Assembly (NCBI RefSeq): GCF_033115175.1
Contig: NC_084850.1
Span: 19,499,218 to 19,563,217, forward strand
Direction: 5' to 3'
DNA from: Lepus europaeus
Taxonomy: Eukaryota > Chordata > Mammalia > Lagomorpha > Leporidae
DNA: 64,000 bases
The stretch's first letter is position 1; every line of letters begins with the position of its first letter. Below, one piece after another: positions 12,500-25,978 of this stretch. Made by a program: the position numbers and the translations under genes. Below the pieces are notes generated by a model. The model worked only from the letters and a program-made list of their open reading frames with translations, was not told the origin of the DNA and made no database searches.

Positions 12500-13700
12500 C
12501 CTATTTGCTTGTCTGTTACATGCCAGTCACCATTCTAGGCACTGGAGATAGGGCAGAGATCAGGACAAAGCCCTTGGCTATTCAGAGCTTGCATGCTGCT
12601 AGGGTGGTGTGACATGAGGTAGAGCGACAAGGAACATACATGAAAATGTAAGTTTAATAATTGCTCTGAAGAAGATTCAACAGTATTAGCATCAAAGGAT
12701 ATTTGGGTAGGGAGGAGGGATGGGTTACTGTGGATATAGAGGAGGGTCAGGATTTCTAAGTAGCTGATATTTAATCAGTCTAAAGGATAAAAAATCGTCC
12801 AGTTTGGCTAGAGATCCTCCCAGTCAGAGGTACCTGCAAAGAGGTGGGCATGAGAAACTGAAATGCTTGTGAGCCTGAAGAGTGATGGGCTAGGAAGAGT
12901 TCTGAGATGAGTTTTTAGAGAGTCAAGCAGGAGCAAGATATTTTGAGACTTTTTCTGAGCAAGCCCCAGCACAGTGTTTGAATTTTATTTTAAGTACTAT
13001 TGGAGCACTTTAATAGAAAGCTATCAGGGCAATTGGGATAGTGATTTTTGTTTTAATGTCCTTGGTTGTTCTGTAAAAATTTTTCTTGGTGGGCCAGTGT
13101 GTGGTGCAGAGTTACTCTGCCGCCTGCAATCCCAGCATCCCATATTGGAGGTACTGGTTTAAGTCCCAGCTGCTCCACCTCCAATCCAGCTTCCTGCTAA
13201 TGCACCTAGGGAAGTAGCAGAAGATGGCCCAGGTGCTTTGGCCCTTACCAGCAATGTGGGAGACCCAGTTAGAGTTCCAGATTCCTGGCTTCAGCCTGGC
13301 CCAGCCCCATCTGTTGCAGCCATTTGGGGAGTGAACCAGCAGATGGAAGATCTCTTTCTGTCTCTCCTTCTCTCTGTGTCATTTTGCCTTTCAAATAAAT
13401 ACTTTTAAAAATTTCTTGGAATACTGCAAAAGTGCAAGTGGGTAGTACAGCTTGGATGTTCTTTCAGGCAAGCAGGTTAGAGGTGATAGTAGTTTGTACC
13501 AAGGTGGTGGGAGTGGAGATGGGGAAAAGTATTCAGAGTCTGGATATATTTGGAGTTACAGTCAATAGGGCTTGAATATAAGAGATAAAGGAGGCAAGAT
13601 TTTTTTGGTTTGAACAGTTGTGCAGAGGTGGTAAGACTGGGAGAAGACTGACAAGGTAGGTGTAGCCAATGAACTGCTTCACATGAATCAGGATAAATGA
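12500..13700 (-). repeat. LINE L2 split by a CSINE
   Basis: Complement of the L2 3' end (acatgccagtcaccattcta) and body, interrupted at about 13091-13410 and resuming to about 13700 (agtctggatatatttggagt). A further L2 end fragment in each orientation lies at about 13695-13930. Confidence 0.6.
13091..13418 (+). mobile_element. CSINE inserted in L2
   Basis: C-repeat head gggccagtgtgtggtgcaga to tail tttcaaataaatacttttaa. The target repeat aaaattt..cttgg is seen on both sides. Confidence 0.8.
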
Positions 13701-14043
13701 ATCCACTTAACAAACATTTGCTGAACTACTATGTGCTGATACTGGTCCAGGCTCTAGAATTGGTCTTGCTGGACCAATGTCACATTGTTTTTCAGCTGTG
13801 TCTTCCAACACAGGCATTACACCTGTCATTGAAGGAGGGTCCATGCTTTTATATTGTTCACTGCTACATCTCATCTAGCATATAATTGGGCACACACTAG
13901 CCCAACATAGACTTGCTAATTGGCTAAATCAAATTATTCAAAGATTTTATAGTGAGTGTGAATACACTAGATCAATAGTCTAACAGAATGTCAGTGAGAT
14001 AATCAAGGTTTCCACTAAGGTAATTATCAGAAGCACTGAAGTG

Positions 14044-15053
14044 CTGTACACATTTTTTTAATTAAACTTTTATTTAATGAATATAAATTTCCAAAGTACA
14101 GCTTATGGGTTACAATGGCTTCCCCCTCCCAAAACTTCCCTCCTACCCACAACCCTCCCCTTTCCCGCTCCCTCTCCCCTTCCAATCACATCATGATTCA
14201 TTTTCTATTCTCTTTATATACAGAAGATCAGTTTAGTATATATTAGGTAACGATTTCAACAGTTTGCCCCCATATAGCAACACAAAGTGAAAAAAATACT
14301 GTTGGAGTACTAGTTATAGCATTAAATAAGAGTGTACAGCACATTAAAGACAGAGATCCTACATAATATTTTTTTAAAAAAATTAATTAATTTTCTATGC
14401 CATTTCCAATTTAACACCAGGTTTTTTTTTTTTCATTTCCAATTATCTTTATATACAGAAGATCGATTCAGTATATAATTAGTAAAGATCTCATCAGGCA
14501 TTCGGATCTGGCTGAAGAGCCCATGAGAGTATTGTAGGCATGGAAAGCCAAGATACCATGGAAAAGAAAAAAAAGAAGAAGAAGACCTAAATAAAAGATC
14601 TCTGCGAGTGAGATCCCAGTGGAAAGAACGGGGCCATCAAAGAAGGAGGTACCTTTCTCTGAAGGGAGGAGAGAACTTCCACTTTGACTATGACCCTATC
14701 GGAGTAAGATCAAAGTCAGCGAACTCTAAAGGCTTCCATAGCCCTGGCAACTCATGACTAGAGCCTAGGGAGATTACTGACGCCATGAACAGGAGTGTCA
14801 AATTGTTAAGTCAGCAACAGAAGTCACTGTGTACTTACATTCCATGTGGGATCTGTCCTTAATGTGTTGTCTAATGTGCAGTGATGCTATAACTAGTACT
14901 GAAACAGTATTTTTACACTTTGTGTTTCTGCGTGGGTACAAACTGATGAGTTCTTTACTAATTATATACTGAATCGATCTTCTGTATATAAAGATAATTG
15001 GAAATGAAAAAAAAAAACCTGGTGTCAAATTGGAAATGGCTGTACACATTTTT
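14044..15053. mobile_element. Composite L1_Oc insertion with inverted-repeat arms
   Basis: A minus-strand L1_Oc 3' end (14058 to about 14373) is followed by a 97-base arm (14399-14495). Then comes a plus-strand L1_Oc segment whose end (14945-15040) is the near-perfect reverse complement of that arm. The whole is flanked by ctgtacacattttt (14044-14057 and 15040-15053). Confidence 0.7.
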
Positions 15054-15285
15054 ATTAATTCTAATCTGTAACTACTTAAGAATCACATCTGTGCTTTTTT
15101 AATTTACAAGGTAGCATAAAGTTGCTTTAGGGAAAAGAAGATAACCACATTTTTAAATATTAAATTCAGACATACATGTTTAGTTAAATATGGAAAATTT
15201 ACATTAAGATGTAGGTTTACAAATATTGCTTGTTTAATTTCAAGGATAAACCTGGAAAATGGTAAATGAAAAGATGTTTTATTCT

Positions 15286-15626
15286 GGGGGGGCAGTTTTA
15301 TTCTGTTGTAGTGCAGTGGATTAAGTTGTCACTCAGGAGGATGGTATACCACATATGAGCACCAGTTCAAGTCCTGCCTACTGTTTCCAATCCAGCTTCC
15401 TGCTAAGGAACCTGAGAAGGTAACAGAGGATGGCACAAGTCCTTGAGCCTCTGCCCATCCATGGAATAGGACATCCTATGGGAGACCTGGATGGAGTTCC
15501 TAGCTTCCAGCTTCAGCCTGGCATAACCCTTGCTGTCGTGGCCATTTGGGAAGTGAACTAGCATACTGAAGTCTCTCTCTCCCTCTCCTCCTCTGCTTTT
15601 CAAATAAATAGAAGTTTTTTAAAAGC
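15286..15626 (+). mobile_element. CSINE
   Basis: Diverged C repeat ending tttcaaataaatagaagttt. The target repeat tgttttattctg flanks it (about 15273 and 15627). Confidence 0.8.
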
Positions 15627-16174
15627 TGTTTTATTCTGAGCTTGGCTCTTCTAATATTATCATTACTGTTTCAGCAGAAACTAAGAAGTAGTGCAGAAAG
15701 CAGAAGACTGGCAGCAAAAAAGCCATACTTTCATACTGCTGCTGCTATCCTAGCTTTCTGTAATCTAGCCTGGGATGAACACTGTATCTTAACATTACAG
15801 TCTTTAAGTTCTGCAGATAACTAAAATATGAACACAAGACAATCTGTTTATGCTTTCTGAGGGTAATGCATCTTAAACACCATAACATCAGTATTTTCTT
15901 GCTTTAAAAACCTTGGTAAAATAAACCTATAAAATTCCAAACAACTAAATGTCAACTTTACATGATGAAGTATTTCTGCTATGTAGTCATTTTCTGTGCC
16001 AACTGGTATCCAAGAATTTAGGCTATTTGCAATATCAACTTGTGATTTTGGAAAGGAATAAGTTGAACTTTTTTTCTTGTATCAAGAAGTTTTTTACTTA
16101 GTTATAAACAAATCCAGTCATGTAACATGAGATGTGGTAAGAAGCAAACATCCTTTGAGCCAACTGATTTTTAA

Positions 16175-16421
16175 AATTTCATTTTTAGATACATTTTTGC
16201 TTATTTCAAAGGCAGAATGAGAGAGAGAAAGGAAGAGACAGAGAAAAAAGAGATCTTCCATCCACTGTTTCATTCCCTAAATGGCCACATCAGGCAGCTG
16301 GCCAGGCAGAAGACAGGAGCTAGGAGCCAGGATTTCCTTCCTTCTCTACCACGTGGATGGCAAGGACCATCTTCAGCTGCCCTCCCAGGCACATTAGCAG
16401 GGAGCCATAATTCTGGCTCCA
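16175..16421 (-). mobile_element. CSINE, partial
   Basis: Complement of a C repeat from the tail side (gcagaatgagagagagaaag, ttcattccctaaatggccac) to agggagccataattctggct. The tRNA-related head is missing. Confidence 0.7.
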
Positions 16422-16504
16422 AACCATCTCATTTCAAATGAATTGAAGTGAGCATATAAAAACAGGCATGCATCTGAAACTTTATAGGGAAAAAACAATC
16501 CATA

Positions 16505-16832
16505 GGAACATTGACAACAGCGGCACAGTGGGTTAAGCCACCACCTGCGATGCTGGCATCCCATCTCACATTGCCGGTAAGGTTTCAGTCCTGGTGGCTC
16601 CATTTCTGAGCCAGCCCTTTGCTAATATGCATGGGAAGGCAGTAGAAGATGATCAACCTGCTTGGGCCCCTGCCACTCATGTGGGAGACCCAGATAAAGT
16701 CTTTGGCTCCTGGCTTCAGCCTGACCCAGCCTCAGTCATTGCAATCATTTAGGGGAGTGAACTAGCAAATGGAAGATCTCTGTGGCTCTCATTCTTTCAG
16801 ATAGAAATCTTTATTTAAAAAGAATATTGACA
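16505..16832 (+). mobile_element. CSINE
   Basis: C repeat (cggcacagtgggttaagcca to tctttatttaaaa) with the near-identical flanks aacattgacaa and aatattgacaa. Confidence 0.8.
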
Positions 16833-18350
16833 ATATTCATGAAGGGCACATTTACAAGCCTCTCTATTCTCTAAGCCATGGATTTGTTCAAACTAATTAA
16901 GAGCACTTCTTTGCATTACATGAAAATGTTTGGCTTTAAAAAATGTGATTCATCTTATTATTTGGGAAATGCTTAATATTAGCTAATTCCTATCTTCTCT
17001 CAGGGCCTCAGAAATAACCAAACAATTTACATTAGGGAAATAGATTACATTCTGAAAAGGAAGAGGTAATGGCTTCCAAATGGACTGCATTGGCTCCCCA
17101 GGGTGACAAGGAGAGTTACTACTTGCAAAGGAAAACAGACATACTTCACAAAAACTATTCCAATTTTGCCTTGTTCAAGTTTCTGTTGTAGAAAGCAATA
17201 ATGATTTCAGCATTTCAGTAATATTGCCAAGACCAGTATTTTTTTAAAAAATATATAATGTGAAGTTTCACATTTGTACTCATACAAGGTACTCATGGAC
17301 TCAGAAAGCAAAGCATTCACACCATTTAAGGTATGCCAGAAGTCAACTTCTGGTTCATGAATTTATGGTTAAATGCATTACTCAATATTTTGTGTAAATT
17401 AAATAGCCTAGTGAGCATTAAATTTAGAAATTCTATCAGGTAAGTTTCCAGCATTTCTGTACTTGGAAGCCACCTCCCAAAATTTATTTCCTTTTGATAA
17501 CAGTATGTATTGTTGCTTTACAATAAATTGTTTTCAGAACCAATATAAAACCTAATTCATAATCATGTGGGTCTGTGTGCCTCATGACTTAATTTCTATC
17601 ATGTCCTATTTACCACTTTATAGTTCTTTGGTGTTTTGAGTGTTTATATGAAAAGAACATGAGTATTTAATATCAACCAAATTAAAGAGCAGGAGAAAAG
17701 AGGTCAAGATGTGAGGGCAGCCTCCCAACTGAAGCCTCTTTCCACACACCCATAGAATGTTTGCTTACACAGGAGATGGTAACATGCCAGGATTAGCAAT
17801 GTTTTTAGACAATGCAGTTCCCAAGCAAAGTTTACTACATCCTTAATGTATTTTCCATTCCCAAATGGTGGAATCTTTACTAAACAATGGTTAATATATG
17901 AACAGACTAGATGTACCCATTATCTTTTGACAGATTCTGGATTCCCAAGAGTGCACATTTTCATGTGGATGAAAATGCCTTCCTTATAATGACCTTAATT
18001 TGTTATACAGCTATGTATCCTAATCACTGTGTAAATATTCTTTTCATTTAGGAAATCAATTCTCCAATAAATGTTCAAATGCTTCTTGATTATCTTTAAA
18101 GGGAACACTATGTGGTATGCAATTTTTCTTTTTAACTTCTTAAACTAGTTTCTTTTAACTACTTACAGACTTATCTCTGGTGAAAATCCTGAGGATTTTA
18201 AGAAACCCCCAGAGAACAGCTAAAAAGGTGTTAAGACAAATTACCTTGAAGTATAGCAGTCCTTTTCTAAATAGGGTAATGATTACACTTACAGACACTA
18301 GAATGAAAGAACACTGACACAATTTATTTTCTGTTTTATAAGAAAACTTC
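16833..18350. other. Intergenic, nothing recognised
   Basis: A/T-rich unique-looking DNA. I see no coding frame above 85 codons, no recognised repeat and no RNA gene. Confidence 0.5.
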
Positions 18351-18872
18351 TGACAAGGAGAGAGGCGCCTTTCTCTGAAGGGAGGAAGGAACCTCCACTG
18401 TGACACGGCCTTGACTAAACAAGTTCAGAGTCGGTGAACTCAAGGGACTTCCATAGCCTAGACAGCTCATAGCAAGAGTCTCGGGTGATTGCTGACGTCA
18501 TAAATAAGAGTGCAATTGTTAAATCGACAATGGGAGTCACTGGGTACATGCTCCCCACGTAGGATCTCTGTCCTTAATGTGTTTTACTATGAAACTTAAA
18601 AACACTACTAATCGAACAATACCCTATACCTTGTGCGGTTGTGTGAATGCAGCCTGTTGAAATCCTGGCTTAGTATATACTAAGTTGATCTTCAGTATAT
18701 GAAGGTAATTAAAAATGAAACTCGATAAAGGGCGGGATGGGAGAGGGAGAGGGGAGGGCCACGGGAGGGAGAGAGGTTGGGGGGGGGGGAAGCCACAACA
18801 ATACAAAAGTTGCACTTTGTAAATTCACATTTATGAAATAAAAAATAAATAAATTAATTAAAAAAAAACCTT
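18350..18872 (+). mobile_element. L1_Oc-related 3' end, diverged subfamily
   Basis: Same order of landmarks as the other L1_Oc ends (cctttctctgaagggaggaa, gtaggatctctgtccttaat, G-rich tract, tttatgaaataaaaaataaa) but with many subfamily-specific differences. Flanks aaaacttctga and aaaaccttctga suggest the target duplication. Confidence 0.75.
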
Positions 18873-19507
18873 CTGAGTGCTAAAATTAAATGCATCAATT
18901 CTGAATTTGGATATAAAGAAAGATTCACGATTTTACTGGTACGACACAACTCTGTGTAATGCTAGGCACCGAGATTCTAAAACAAAAATGAAAGCAAATT
19001 GAAGTGTGCAAGATAAAGGTACTTAAATTCAGAGGATCCATGAACCTCCCCAAATAGTACACAAGCAGCTGTGTAGTGTGTATGTGTACATTTTTCTGTA
19101 AGCCCAAAAACTGTAATCAACTTCTAAAGGAACCCAAAAGGGTCAAGAAACAGTGTAGGGTAGAATTCTAATATCCTTCCCTATACTTCCAGTAAGATCA
19201 TTTGTGTATATCTAACAGTTAATTTTAATGACAAAAAGGTAGAAAACAAATAAAAGGCAACCTGCAAGGATTGGGCTATGAAAAAATCCCGAGTGTTATT
19301 TCCTTTATGGGCTTAGCAACAAGTTCCAGTTTAGAGAAAGAAAATGGGGCTGTAGTGGTTAACACAAGCTGAAAGAGAGAGACTCCCACAGGATTTTTCA
19401 AGTCCTTAGAAAAACCAACCTTTAGTATGAATAAAGCAATAGCAGGAACTTCAAATTCAATTTAACTCAAAGTCTAATTTTCAGTTTTTGCATAATATCA
19501 ACTTATT

Positions 19508-19513
19508 TTTATT
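19508..19513 (-). terminator. HTATSF1: Candidate HTATSF1 polyadenylation signal
   Basis: Reading on the minus strand there is an AATAAA about 300 bases past the HTATSF1 stop codon. It lies in an A/T-rich stretch, so the match could be by chance. The interval 19514-19811 would then be the 3' UTR. Confidence 0.4.
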
Positions 19514-19811
19514 TTTTTAATATCACAAACTTCAATCAGAATACTTTTAAAAATATTATTCTGCATGCATTTAACAAATCTGACAAAAGGACAAATATCC
19601 AGTTTACTTGCATCATAACTGAAGTTTTAACTGAACAGCCAAAGAACACATTTAAAATCATTAGGCACAGGTAACAATGAAAAAAACTCCAATGCATTAG
19701 TATGATGGCAGCCTACCACTATGCACATGTTCATATAACACTACTAGTAATGACCCTGAAGCACAGGCAAATGGAGATGAAGGACTCTCCCTAAGAAGCA
19801 AGTTTAAGGGA

Positions 19812-21050
19812 TCAAATATCATCATCATCATCACTACTGAGGACAAAGCTGCTGCCTGTGGACAGGGGCCCTTCTTCCTTAGCATTCTCAAAACCACCCA
19901 AAGTCCCTTTCTCATCAGAATCGTCAAACAACTTCTCATTGGAATTCTCCTCGTCAAATAACTTCTCATTGGAATCATCATCTTCGAATAACTTCTCCTC
20001 TATCTCATCACCTGCCTTCATATCTGCATCTTCTTCCTCTTCCTTTTCATCAGAATCTTCAAAGAACTTTTCATCTGCATTGGCTTCTTCCTCCTTTTCG
20101 TCAGCATCTTCAGGCCCCTTTTCATCTGCTTCTTCGTCCTCTTTCTCATCAGACTCATCTTCTAAAACTTTTTCATATGGATCTTCCCCTTCTTCCTTCT
20201 CTGAATCTTCATCAAATTCTCTCTCTGAGCCTTCCTCATCTAACACTCTCTCAGAGCCCTCATCATATTCAGATCTGTCTGTATCATTTTCTTCTAACTC
20301 ATTTTCAAGAACATTTCCATGAGATTCCTGATCAGAGCCATCTTCGTCAAAATCTCTTTCAACACCGTTTCCTTCAAATTCTTTTTCAGAGCCATCTTCA
20401 GACAGTTTTTCTGAGTGTTCTTCCTCAGATTCTCTCTCTGAGTCATCCCCTTCAGACTCCTTTTTGGGGCCATCCTCCTCTTCAGAATCCTTGTCGGCGT
20501 CATCTTGCTTGGACTCCTTCACAAAGCCATTCTCTTCATAATCACTTTTGAATCTCTTCTTTGGAGATTCTCTTTTAGAGCCATTCTCTTTCAACTCCTT
20601 TCTAGGAGTCGCCTCTTCCAACTCTTGTCCAGGGCTGCCTTCTTCGGACTCCTTCTCAGGGCAGCCTTCTTCACAATCTCTCTCAGGGCAGTCTCCTTCA
20701 GACTCTCCTTCAGGGCAGTTCTCTTCACATTCTTCTTCTTTGGCTTCTTTTTTGGGGCCACCTTCTTCAGCATCATTTCCAGAAGCATTTTCTTCAAAGC
20801 CTCCCCCATCTTCTGCCTTTTCAAACTTCTCATCAATAGGTTCTTCAAGCGCCATTTCAGTTGCGGAATCTTCAGCATTCATTTTAGATGTGCCAGGGTG
20901 CTCTGAAAAGTGCCTTACTCTAGAAGGCCCTGCCCTTTCTGTTGCAACAACAGAATCTGATCGCTGAAGGCCTCTGTTGGCCTCTGGAGCATTGAGGAAA
21001 GCCTCCCATCCTCTCAGCCTTTCCTCCCTTTCTCTGGAGGTCTCCTCCAC
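19812..21050 (-). CDS. HTATSF1: HTATSF1 terminal coding exon 9 (acidic tail)
   Basis: 412 residues (355-766) and the TGA stop. It begins [20 protein letters not shown], close to human. The rest is a low-complexity tail of degenerate acidic repeats of the type EKESEE / DEKEEE / NEKLFDD, ending LSSDDDDDI. Acceptor ttatccacag. The complementary strand shows a serine-rich open frame across this exon, which is only the shadow of the acidic codons. Confidence 0.96.
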   Translation of the reverse strand: MEETSREREERLRGWEAFLNAPEANRGLQRSDSVVATERAGPSRVRHFSEHPGTSKMNAEDSATEMALEEPIDEKFEKAEDGGGFEENASGNDAEEGGPKKEAKEEECEENCPEGESEGDCPERDCEEGCPEKESEEGSPGQELEEATPRKELKENGSKRESPKKRFKSDYEENGFVKESKQDDADKDSEEEDGPKKESEGDDSERESEEEHSEKLSEDGSEKEFEGNGVERDFDEDGSDQESHGNVLENELEENDTDRSEYDEGSERVLDEEGSEREFDEDSEKEEGEDPYEKVLEDESDEKEDEEADEKGPEDADEKEEEANADEKFFEDSDEKEEEEDADMKAGDEIEEKLFEDDDSNEKLFDEENSNEKLFDDSDEKGTLGGFENAKEEGPLSTGSSFVLSSDDDDDI

Positions 21051-24000
21051 CTGTGGATAAATAGAAACTGCCATTAAAAAAAAAAAACTTTTAGGCAAAA
21101 AGAAATAACCTCTCTGGGCATTTCTAATATTGATCAAAGTACAATTTTATGGTACCTCTTCTCCAGAAATTAAAACAATTCCATCTTAAATTTTCAAAAA
21201 TTTCCATCTTGGGACAAGTGTTGTGGTAGTGCGTTAAGTTGCCAGTTGGGATGCTCACATCCCATACCGGAGTGCCTGGGATCAAGTTCTGCTTCTGGTT
21301 GCAATCCACCTTCCTGCTAATATCCACCAGGGTCCAAGTACTTGGGTTCCAACCACCATTGACATGAGAGACCCAGTTGTAGTTCCAGGATCCTGGCTTT
21401 GGCCTGGCCTAGCCCTGGCTATTGCAGACATTTGGGGGAGTGAACTGGAGGATAGGGGATCTCTCTCTCCCTGTCAAACTAGTTAATCAATTAATTTTAA
21501 AAAACATTACATCATGATTTACCACAGTTTACCATAAATAAGATCATTTAAATAAATGAAAACACCACAGTACTGTAGCAATTTCTCACCTTTTCAAAAG
21601 TTAATATTTTAGCTCCATCTATAGTTTATAACATAGAAAGGAAGAGAAACATTTTGACTCAATGTCTTCTTCTATCACTATCCTAAGCCAGCCTCAAAAT
21701 TTCAGACTCATAAACTGGAAGACTGAAATATTTCTCTTACTAACCTTCAGATGCAAAATAGTATTTAAAATAAGTATTGCTATATTAAACAGATAAAATG
21801 GAACCTAAAACTTAAATGTGAAGGGCTGCTGTATTAGTACTTGTTGGTGATGATGCAATGGATGTGCCCTTGACAGCTGCAGAATTTACCTGATAATCTG
21901 TAGTCCCATCCCATGCTTCAGCAGTGATTTGACGGCCACCAAACCACCTTCCGTCAAGGGTTTGAATGCAATAATCAGCTTCCTCTGGATCCCTAAAGGA
22001 CACAGAGGCTACACCATCTGGGTGCCTCTAGAAAAACAAGGAAAAAAAAGGAACAAACGATAAGATAAAAACATAAGACATACAAGCATGTGACACAGTA
22101 GGTAGGGAGTAGTGTTCTCTTTGCTACTTTAAGCTAAATGACTTTATGTATAATTTTCTTCTCTTTTATCACAGCTTGTAAAATGTAGCCATCTGCTTCT
22201 TTAGCTTAGTCTTATCTAGCAAGAACCAAGCAATGTCCTTGGAAATGCTTTTGCTGACAACACTGTCTAATGAGAGGCAAGAAAGTATAACGGTTAAGAC
22301 TGTAAACTCTGAAGCCAGATAGCCCTGGAATGAAATCCTGGCTTTGTTAGTTACCAGCTGAATGACCTTGGACAAAGTGTTCAATCTCTAACATTTTAGC
22401 TCCCTCATCCAGAAAATGGGTGGAATAATGCCTATATACCCCCAAGGGTTGTGAGAATTTAATGGGATAACATGTAGCATACTATGTAGTACACAAGCAA
22501 TAGTGACTTTTAATTATTATGCTTTAATTTTGGAAGCACAAAAAGGATACAAAGGGGAAACATAAAGAAGAATTACCTCTCCTAATCGTTTCAAATATGC
22601 AGGGAGAGAATAATTCCCAGAGAGGGAGAAAGGCAGGCAAACAGGGAATCATAAGGTCTCATACATTTTTCTTGTACTTTATTTTACCTGATCACATATT
22701 CTAGAGTGATGATGAAGAAAAATGAACAAGGCATAACCAAATCTATCAAAGCTTTGACTTGTAATCCATGTTTATCTAATTATTACTAACTAAAGACTAA
22801 CACAAGATAGCAAGTCGTCTATATAAAATATTCATCTAAAATTCATGGGCATCTAAATGTCTGGTCACCACTTATTCAGTGGGAAGAATGGTTGATCTAG
22901 GATTCATTTGTCCAAGCCATGAACTTACATCAAAGAGAAGGAGCTTCTTAATTTGTCCAAACTTTGAACACTCTACTCGAAGGTCTTCTCTTATCTCATT
23001 CAACACCAAAGGATCATCCTGCCAAAATACAAATGATTAAAATGAATTTTTGCTCATTTCTTTAACTATAAATCCTGAAAAATATCTTGTTCTTACTAAT
23101 TGAATAAAAAAGTGTTTTGCTTAAGGTTGGTTATGCTTGTCTACAGTTTATAAAATTAACAAAATCAAAATCAAATGAAGTTAGACTACTTGAGCCACTG
23201 TTACTATGACAATATGTCCCGCTTTAAGACAGAAGAAATAGATAAATATGGCAGATGGCAGAAGGGGTGTACAGTGGTAAGGGAAAGCCAAGATAAGTAT
23301 CAATGGCAATTCCAAATCTACATCAACTGTGATGGCAGGAGAACTGTGGAACATGAGTCAACGACTGCTAGTTCCTATGTTGTCTATGGCCATCACAATG
23401 GAAGTGATGAGAGCCTTTTGTTTTGTGTTTTGGATAGATTCATACTTGCAGAAACGTTAGAATGCAGAGAAACATAGACTTTCCAATGACTAAATATTCT
23501 ATAATTGATTTTCAGGCTTCTAAGAGTCTATTTTAAATCACAGGGTAAATCTTATGAGCATTCCTGTTCATCTTGTCTCCTAACACATTGCAATAGAATC
23601 GCACACCACCCAATGTTAAACAGACAATAAAATACATTCTTGCTGTTGCTTTCTTGCAACTATGAACAACTCTAATAAGAACATCCAAGCACTACTGTTT
23701 CTAGTAGTTTTAAATTCAGGTGGACTTTCCTCCCCATAACAAGAGGTTTAAAGATTCTCCTTAGGGATTCCAATTCAATCCCATCAAGGTGGCATGTACC
23801 AATGTATCACTAGTCAAAGTGATCAGTTTCAGTTCACAATTGATCATAATGATAGGACTAAGAGTCAAAGGGATCAAAACAAGACTAGAGTCTGCTAAGA
23901 CTAACGGACAGAAGTAAAAGGGAGAGAATGATCCAACATGGAAAGCAGGATACACAGCAGACTCATATAATGGCAAATGTCCTAAACAGCACTCTGGCCT

Positions 24001-25940
24001 CAGAATCAGCCCTTAAGGCATTCAGATCTGGCTAAAAAGCCCATGAGAATATTTTAAGCATGGAAAGCCAAGGCACTCAGGCAAAAAAAAAAAAGACCTA
24101 AATGAAAGATCTCTGTGAGTGAGATCCCAGTGGAAAGAACGGGCCATCAAAGAAGGAGGTACCTTTCTCTGAAGGGAGGAGAGAACTTCCACTTTGACTA
24201 TGACTGTCTAAATAAGATCAAAGTCGGCGAACTCAAAAGGCTTCCATAGCCTTGGCAACTCATGACAAGATCCTCCAGTGATTACTGATGCCATAAACAA
24301 GAGTGTCAATTGTTCAATCAACAACAGGAGTCACTGTACTCCCCATGTAGGGTCTCTGTCCCTAAAGTGTTGTCCAATGTGAAGTAATGCTATAACTAGT
24401 ACTCAAACAGTATGTTTCACTTTGTGTTTCTGTGTGGGTGCAAACTGTTGAAATCTTTACTTAATATATACTAAATTGATCTTCTGTATATAAAGAGAAT
24501 TGAAAATGAATCTTGATGTGAATGGAATGGGAGAGGGAGCAGGAGATGGGAGGGTTGCAGGTGGGAGGGAAGTTATGGGGGGGGGGGAGCCACTGTAATC
24601 CAAAAGCTGTATTTTGGAAATTTATATTTACTAAATAAAAGTTAAAAAAAAGATTCCCCGTAGAAATTAACAAATCTTTCTCTAAGCCCCAATGCCTGAA
24701 AAAGACAGAAAAAGAAAATTAACCTGAATTTCAACTACATACAAATAGAAGAGAAGATATCCTTCTATGAATTTCTATTTAAGTCAACTTACACTTTCTG
24801 GGAAGCACTTAAATGTATCTATCTTTCTTACAGAGTTTTTTTTTTTTTTCTCAGCAACTAAGGAAGAAGTGCAAAGAACTACAAAAAAAATGGCACTCCT
24901 GCCCTGAAGTTCTCTCAAAATGCAAAAATAAGCAACTAGGTAGCCATTTACTAAAATGAGATTCAAAATAAAAAATATAAAGTTCTACTCATTTTCACAA
25001 ATCTGAGGCTTCTGAAATTACACTTGGAAGACTCTGGATTTCCCTAGTTATAAATATAATTTTGAAGAAAGGAATTTGTTTCCTACAGAATTATAACACC
25101 AGAGAAGAATGCATTAAAGTCACTGGTAAAGTCATGTGGTAGCCTTTGGTGATGTGTGTGTCTGGTCAGCTACTATGAGACTGTATGCTTTTGAAAGGCA
25201 GGAGCTTTGTTTTACTGCATTTTGTATACCTTGCAGAATAACTCCTACAGTACAGACTTTCATACACAGCCAACAATCAATAAAAGCTTTTTCAGAATTT
25301 GATAAATTGTTCCTAATATCTCTTTTATTCACCAATGGAAATCAGGATTACTTAAAAATAAACAAAACACTCAACAATTTTAAATCTAAGCATTCTCATT
25401 AGGGTGTGCAGGGTAGGGTGTGGTGGGGTGGAGGCATCAACTTTATTTCTAAAGCAACTTTTTGGTCCTTTTCCTGTGAGATACCAAATCTTAGCCAAAG
25501 TCTCACCAGATCTCCATTTTTATTTATACCAGCTTTGAAAAACTGATCTATATTAATTGCTGAAGCTAAAAGATAATAATCCCCTTCTTTAGGAATACTA
25601 TTTTAACCTAGCTGGGTACACGTAGAAATTTTCTAAAAAGACTGCAAGCAATAGACCTCAGACTAAAATCAGATTCATGTATTAAAACCCTCTGTTGGCT
25701 GGCGCTGCGGCTCACTAGGCTAATCCTCCGCCTGCGGCGCCAGCGCACCGGTTCTAGTCCCGGTTGCTCCTCTTCCAGTCCAGCTCTCTGCTGTGGCCCA
25801 GGAAGGCAGTGGAGGATGGTCCAAGTGCTTGGGCCCTGCACCCGCATAGGAGACCAGGAGGAAGCACCTGGCTCCTGGCTTCAGATCGGCACAGTGCGGG
25901 CCATAGCAGCCATTTGGGGGTTGAACCAATGGAAGGAAGA

Positions 25941-25978
<38 letters not shown>

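Noticed and set aside
19858-20322. 154-codon serine/phenylalanine-rich frame on the plus strand
   Set aside because: It is the complement of the HTATSF1 acidic Glu/Asp codons (TTC/TCC/TCA runs), a shadow frame.
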